From Oxyruncus cristatus (taxonomy: Eukaryota > Chordata > Aves > Passeriformes > Cotingidae), in the NCBI GenBank assembly GCA_013399855.1, contig VXAY01002085.1, positions 831,758 through 895,757 on the forward strand: DNA of 64,000 bases, read 5' to 3'. The position numbers were made by a program, and so were the translations under genes. The notes beneath the pieces are model-generated. The model made no database searches and was not told where the DNA came from. It saw only the letters and a program-made list of their open reading frames with translations. Shown here piece by piece: positions 57,649 to 64,000 of this stretch. Position 1 is the stretch's first letter, and every line of letters begins with the position of its first letter.

Positions 57649-60600
57649 TCATTCTACATAAGATGTAGTTGTTTGGGAATGGAAGATACTTTGTTTCTGT
57701 ATGAATCTCTGAGCATGTTATTGTCAGGGAGAGGAAAGTCTTTCTAGCCTGAGGACCTCGCAACTACCCATCACACACTGAGATTTTTGGGTTCTGAGGC
57801 TGGGAAATGGATTTGTAAAAGGAAGCAGTAGCTTTTTGGGAATAAATCTCACCAGTGTTTCTACCTGAACTCTTTTAATAACTCTTCTTACTTAGAAGGA
57901 TGATTTCATGTTTGTTTTTTTGACTAATTCATGTCTCTTTAAACCAAAATGCGATATGGGGTTTTTTTATGTTTATTATACTGTATAATATTATGTAGGA
58001 AAGATTAGCAATATAGCAGTTGAACTCTTAGGAAAACTGAACATAACATTGAAATATGACCTTGAACTGCATTATGATACTTTTTTTTTTTAAAGTTGGT
58101 GAATATCAAAACACCTCATTTATCTGAAATGAAGTATATATGCTAATGTACCAAAACATTCATGAGAACATCTGTAACATCACATCTCTGCTAGGTATAT
58201 TTTTCTTGATGACTAGCGAATGAAGACTGTAGAAAGTTGAGATCAATAAGAAAAGTTATTTCTATGATATAACATCCCCTTTCATTAAACCATTCCAAAT
58301 GTAATGTTTCTAATTATATTTGCATATTATGACTAAAGAGCAAGATTCATAAATGCTGTGAGGCAGAGAAAGTTCCTGAAGTGAAGAAGTTATTTTGATT
58401 TACACCAGCTAAAGTTGGGCCAGAGGTGCAATTTGCAAAAATCATTGATTACTTTCATCCTAACATCTTAACTATTGCATATTTTATTGTACTAATAGTT
58501 CTTACAGTAGCTGCAGTATTAAATTAGAGTTTAACATTATGATCCATGAAATTTTTTGTGTATAAATCAGGAAACTAAACTGAAAGTTTAACAGTAAGAT
58601 TTATATACTTACATACTAAATCAGTACTCTAAAGTTTAAAATTTTTAAATAAGTTTTATATGCAGCATACATCAATCAGAGCAGTATACTGATCATGAAA
58701 GTGAATGTGCATAAATCAAAATTCTGACACTATATATTAATGAATCATGGAAAATAAATTACACTTAGAAAGTGTTTTTTAATGTGGCAAGTTTCAATTT
58801 TATTGCACAGCAGACACTAACTTCTGAGAGTCTTGCTTGAAGCAGTCCTTTCTCTTTTACACTTTTGATGCTACTAAAATACCTACTGTGGTCATCATTC
58901 AAGAAAAAAACCTAACAGACAAAAAATTAAAACACCAGACATGGGTCAATTGTTTAATACACCTAGATTGTCAGCTAACATAAAATCAAGGATGTTTAAC
59001 AACTGAAGGTCAAATGCCTAGTCCAGATTAATACAGTTTAAACTGCATATAGTCCTTTTTGCTTGTGTTTCCTTTTAGCTGGATATTTTTAAAAGTTTAG
59101 AAACATCCAATTGGAAAATGAGTTGACAGAGGTTTAGTCGGTGTTCAGTTCTGTGTTTATTGCTATGGTTATTTGTGCCACTCACAAGCCTTTCCCACAC
59201 AGCATAAGTCAAGGAGTAAAATCATGATTGCTTCTCTGTCCCCTGAGAATTGGCTTCAGTGCAATCTGTTTGGGTGAAATAATGAACCTGCACCTAAGTT
59301 AAAAGACAGTTTAATATTTATTGAAGAGATAACATCCCTTAGGACAACAAATTATTACTTTTATTTTAGATTTATACTAACATACCAGCCAGAACAGAGC
59401 CCAGTAATGATCAGCTATGCAGCCTTGTCACTGAGGTAAGCAGCTTCATCATCATCAACTCCAAGGACATTTCCATTCCACACATTGCTTTAACTTCTTT
59501 GTTCTGACCTTCATACATGCATCCTTCAACTCCTTCTCAATTTCCTCATCTTAATCCAGTCAAATTTCTCAAGTTAGATAACTCTACAATCCCTCTGCTC
59601 CCTTCTACCTTTTTTAAAAATTACTATTCACACTTATTTGTCACACAAAACTTTTGAATTCTGTTTAGGCTCTTGAAACAGCAATAGTATGTCATTCAAA
59701 AAACAGATGTGGGAAAGATCCCACACCTTGTGATTTTTGGTAGATTTTTGTCCTCACCCATGATGTAGGGAGCTTCATGAAAAAGTTTTGCATTCACTGT
59801 ATCCTGTGAGCATGAGGTTATAGAAAGTGTAACAAAGCTTCTTTTCAAGGAAATGCAGTTCTTAAGAAAACTTTGCTTACCTTAACATTGTTCAAAACAA
59901 ATATAGAACCTGAGCCTTGTTTTTAAAAATCATGGATTTACTTCAGAACTACTTATATTACATCACCATCAACACTTTTTATTTGTCATCAATGTCACTT
60001 CTTGTCAGATACATTCTTTCCGCCTTTCTTGCTCTGTTTTCTTCTTTAATATAAAGAAATCCACAACCTGCAATATTTACACAGCAGTTTCAGTAGAAAT
60101 CTAAATAATGATCAAGTTTAAACTGAAGAGATTTGGGGCAGTTACTTGTAACCCCAAAAATGGTTGACTACAGTGTGAGCTAGATACCTACGTAATTTTG
60201 CAAATCCGGTCCTTAGCCCGCAGTGAAAAGCAGATGCCTCATGGTACATTTTACAGATGGATCATGTAAACTGTGTGTCTGTGAATAGGTGTCACAGAGG
60301 TATTTCAGCTTCCTTTTGCCAGCTGACAAATAGAAATCATGCGCAGATGTTTCAGCAAAAAGAGAAAGAGGTAGAGAAGACAATTCTCAAGGAATACATG
60401 GAGCCAGCCTAACCCTCTGGTGTATGGGTTAGAAAAGCAAGCATATGGGTAACTGGGGAATTTTTCCAGACTCATTTAGAAAGATGTGATGAGCTCGATA
60501 TCAGCTGCAGGAAGCTGAATCCTTCTGTGTATAACACTGGAGCTTGCAGTATCAGACGTGAATTCACAGGGCACAGCGAATATGAACATTTTACACAGGA

Positions 60601-62299
60601 GATTTTTATCATACATAATTTTCTGGCATTTCCTAGGACACCTTGAGTGCTTTTCTATGGCACAGGAACTATTTCTCTCTTACTGACAGGAAAAGTAGTG
60701 GAAATGAAGGAGTGGGTGAAGATGTTAAAGCTATATTCATTAATTTTCATGGTATCTGTGTATGTGGGCCTGGATCTACCAACTCCCCAACACTGTTGAA
60801 CTACCTTTTATATCTAAGTCTTAGTGACTCAGCACAAGACATGCATTGACTATTCTCATGCCACTTTTCTAAGCTTTTGTTACTTAATGTTGTGTGACCT
60901 CCACGCCAGTTCTTGGGAATACATGTGCACCCATATATTCATCTTCTATATTTAACCCTCTAACAGTAACGGTGGAAAATCTAGAGCAAATTAATATTTA
61001 ATATTAGTAAATTAATATCATTAAATCATCTCTACAGACCCATTCTGAGAAAAATTTGTCTTGATCAAGATGAAGGCACCTACTGCTAAAATTAAAGCAC
61101 ATCTGGGGTAAATAATGTAAATTCCTAACAACTTCTGGCCATAAGAACAGATTAACAGACATTCACTGTAAGCCAAGTCACTATGATAGATGTTAAAATC
61201 TTCCAGTGAAGAGATTAGTGGATGAGGAACATGGAATGTACAAAATGGAATGTCCCCTATTGTGCTATAGGAAATATGTCCCTGGGCCATAGGGACAGCT
61301 ATCTCCTGAGCCACTTTTGACTGACTTTCCTGTGAAATTCTAATTGGATAATGCATATTGAATATCACATAATCTATTCATTTCTTCTCTGAAAAAATGT
61401 ATGCAAATTGCATTTTTTATTTTCCCCATCTATTTTCAAGGTAAAACCGAGTCAAGTGGATTAACCCCTATTATCACATAACTACTTGTATCATATCCTT
61501 CTTTGGCTTATTTACTTTCTTTGATAATTCCAACAAAGTAGCTCCTACATTTTGATTAAGTTAATGTGAAGAAGAGAGAAGCAATGTAACAGCAGCATGT
61601 GCAACACATTATTGCTTCAAAACAGGGTTTTAATGACTGGGCAATAGTCCACCAATTTAGAGCTCTAATTTGGCTGTGTTAGTGTGATATGAGAGTTTGT
61701 TCTTTGCATAAAATAAATTAAATGGGACTGACATAGTTGCACTTTCTTTTACATGTTAAAAATAGTATTCTTTAACTTTTTGGGGGTATTACCTACAATG
61801 AAAATCAAAAGAAACATAGAAAGATATATATATGGATCATAAAATATCTTTAAAAAATAATAACTATAAGGTGTTTAAATTTTCATGCATATGAATGTTT
61901 TTTTCTTGAACACAGTTAATTCAGTGATAAAATGTTTACTGCAATTTTTAATGCATTGTATTAATTTTAATATATTTTTTTGTAACCTTGTATTTTACCC
62001 AAGGGCACTTATTGCTTTAAAAAACCAAAAAAACTAATATTATCTGTTTTCAGTGTGTCTTTTTGACTGGGATATAGAGGGAGAAATTCAAAGAAAAGGT
62101 TTTTATGTTTCTTCGGAATAATGGATACGATATTAATCTATTAAAAAGTCTTGCTTACATAAGTTTTCACCACATGTTTTCCTAACAGACTACAACTTGT
62201 GTATAAAAAGACACAGAGGCATTCACTTCCATAGGATGGTATGCTTTTATATTAGCCAAGGTTCTTGCCTGTATCTTAAACAAGTGTTTTAACAACTTC
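57649..62299. other. Unique AT-rich DNA, no gene recognised
   Basis: About 4.6 kb without recognisable transposons, RNA genes or exons. Confidence 0.6.
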
Positions 62300-62915
62300 T
62301 AGAACAGCTGAAGCTTGGGGGCACCTCTGGAGCTCATCTGGTTAAACTCCCTGCTCAGAGGAGGGTCAGCGAGAGCAGGTTGATCAGGACCATGGCAAGT
62401 CAGATTCTGAATGTCTACAAGGATGGAGAATCCACAATTCATGTCATCAGTCTTTTTCAGTGTTTGGTCACCATCATAGTAAAAATTTATTTTTCTCATG
62501 CTTAAGTGAAATTTCCTGTGTGTTTATTCCCATTACCTCTCATCCTGTCCCTGAGCACCACTGAGAAGGGTCTGGTTCTGTTGCCTTTACTCCCCATTTC
62601 AGGCATGTGGATAACTCCTCATTGAGCCTGACCTTCTCCAGACTGGTCACCCACATGTCTTTGAGCCTTTGCTCACATGACAGATGTTCCAGGCCTTGAA
62701 TCATTGTGGTCCTTTTCTGGACTCACTCCAGTATGTCCATGTCTTGTACTGGGAAGCCCAGCACTGAGTACAGATCTCCAGATGTGTGTCACCAGAGCTG
62801 AGCACAGGAGAAGGATTACCTTCCTCAGCCTACTGCTGATGATGCACTGCCAGGATTGATGGCCTCCCTGGCCATGAGACCAGCACTGCAGCTCTGACAC
62901 TCTCTGCAAGGCCAC
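62300..62915 (-). mobile_element. CR1 LINE 3' fragment (old, diverged)
   Basis: Minus-strand CR1. From the low coordinate the plus strand shows the reverse of a CR1 3' UTR (GGCACCTCTGGAGCTCATCT, GAGCAGGTTGATCAGGACC), then the reverse of the ORF2 end (CACCACTGAGAAGGGTCTGG; CTTCTCCAGACTGGTCAC; TCTGGACTCACTCCAGTATG; GAAGCCCAGCACTGAGTACA). All frames are broken. It belongs to a subfamily different from the octamer-tailed young copies and appears considerably older; no octamer tail is preserved. Confidence 0.85.
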
Positions 62916-63829
62916 CCTGATACAGCTCTCACCCCCAGCCCATGGGTTCTGCCTTCACTGTCCCCATTTCCCAGCTCCAACAAAGTGGAGAAATTAAAAC
63001 AGCATGGAATGGAAATAATGAATAGAAGTCTAATGCTAAACAAAGTATGGTGGGGGACACAGTCTACTGCGGGGTACAGCTGTGTTCAAGGAAAATCTAG
63101 GAGCATCCTGTTCCCCGCTGAGAATAAAGCTGGATACTATAGATGAAACAACACAGATTCAACAGTATGTATGGCATTTATTGCAGCAAAATCAGCTGGT
63201 ATTTCAACCAGTCCCCTGTGGCTTCAGATTTGGCAGAACCAGACCAATCTTATTTGTACATTAGTGTTTTGCTCTTTGGGGCAAAGCGCTTGAACTGATA
63301 TTTGTACTGTGGAATCATTTGTCCTTTACTCTTCTTGAGAACTGTGGCTCAAAAACTTTGTCAACTTTCAGTAATACTTTCATAAACATCAGAATATTAT
63401 GTGATTTAGGGCTCAGGAAATTAAATATGTTGTGAATCCAGCTACTGTGATGAAAATTAATGAAAAATGTGGTTCTAGGGAATAGTTATTTACTAAAAGA
63501 AAAACACAGTAAGTAGCTGTGTATCTTTCACTTTAATCAGCACGTATTATTAAACTCATTCTTCTTTAATCATTAGTTATAAAAGCAGATTTAGATGTAC
63601 AGTCAAGCTCTTTAAAATGGACACCACTGTTTATGCTCTGCTTTCTTGGTGTGTTTCCCTCATTTTAATAGCAGACTCTATACTTCAAGTACAGTAGTGA
63701 TTAAAATACAGAATCAAGACTCAAACCACCTTCTTCCTGTACCTCAGTCAAACTCCCTTCTATCCTGGAAAATATGAGAAAGATAGGAGTGTCAAAACAG
63801 GTGAAAGACTGTAACCTTTATATCAAACC
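62916..63829. other. Unique DNA, no gene recognised
   Basis: Nothing firmly recognisable. An AATAAA within GCTGAGAATAAAGCTGG (about 63118-63134) recalls an LTR R region, but no other LTR trait is visible. Confidence 0.5.
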
Positions 63830-64000
63830 TTGACAGGCTTGAGGTGTGGGCCCATGTGGATCACAATGAAGGTCAACAAGGCCAAACTCAAGGTCCTGCT
63901 TCTGGATCGGGGCAAGCCCTGATATCCAGATTGGGGAGCAAACGGGTTGAGAGTAGCCCTGCAGAGAGGGAGCTGGGGGACAGTGCTGGATGAAAAACTG
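63830..64000 (+). mobile_element. CR1 LINE fragment, continues beyond window
   Basis: Plus-strand CR1 ORF2 from the region after the RT catalytic core. Recognisable stretches are GACAGGCTTGAGGTGTGGGC, AAGGTCAACAAGGCCAAACT and CTGGATGAAAAACTG, the part that encodes the DRL...W...FN.AK.KVL...DLGVLVD pattern in intact copies. Here the frame is interrupted. The element runs off the right edge, so its 3' end cannot be judged. Confidence 0.88.

Noticed and set aside
63090..63190. GAGAATAAAGCTGG as an LTR R region.
   Set aside because: Only the polyadenylation hexamer and a general resemblance support it; there are no termini, TATA box or target duplication.
1..64000. Bacterial-type features (operons, CRISPR, ribosome binding sites, phage or plasmid modules).
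   Set aside because: The CR1, SINE and LTR content shows vertebrate DNA; no repeat-spacer array or dense coding is present.

Overview
The window reads as bird nuclear DNA, most likely from a songbird (passerine), and I see no convincing gene in it. The avian assignment rests on many CR1 LINE fragments whose 3' ends carry the typical ATTCTATG-type octamer, and on long endogenous-retrovirus LTRs of types known from birds. The passerine suggestion rests mainly on one tRNA-Ile/CR1 chimeric SINE (20174-20303) that resembles TguSINE1 of zebra finch. The sequence is AT-rich, has no CpG island, rRNA, tRNA gene or CRISPR array, and its longest open frames either lie in repeats or look random. It is therefore intergenic (gene-desert-like) or deep intron.

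Layout. 1-9228: unique AT-rich DNA with one young CR1 (1470-1977) and a 255-base almost pure G/T tract with a G-quadruplex motif (8005-8259). 9229-20303: three CR1 fragments in both orientations and the SINE. 21283-22090: a probable retroviral LTR on the minus strand. 24181-28194: two CR1 fragments and an LTR. 31729-33899: the densest cluster, with a CR1 (interrupted by a 171-N gap and ending in a 170-bp octamer array), a second CR1 in the opposite direction, and a solo LTR with a perfect 5-bp target duplication. 33900-56643: mostly unique DNA with one old LTR (45969-46509), weak LTR-like segments and a suspicious exact duplication beside a single N (54711-54926). 56644-57648: a large solo LTR with a 4-of-5 target duplication and internal minisatellite-like repeats. 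57649-64000: unique DNA and two further CR1 fragments, the last running off the window end.

Nothing works together here as a pathway or operon. No internal retroviral genes (gag, pol, env) are recognisable between LTRs, so the LTRs look solo. The points most worth a second look are the mosaic relation between the LTR families, an open frame kept in two diverged LTR copies, the long octamer tail, the G/T tract, assembly defects marked by single Ns, and a few splice-flanked short open segments that transcript data could test. I found no evidence for a new biological system. Family assignments come from recognition of sequence patterns, not from a database search; element boundaries are approximate to about 5-20 bases unless a target duplication is given.
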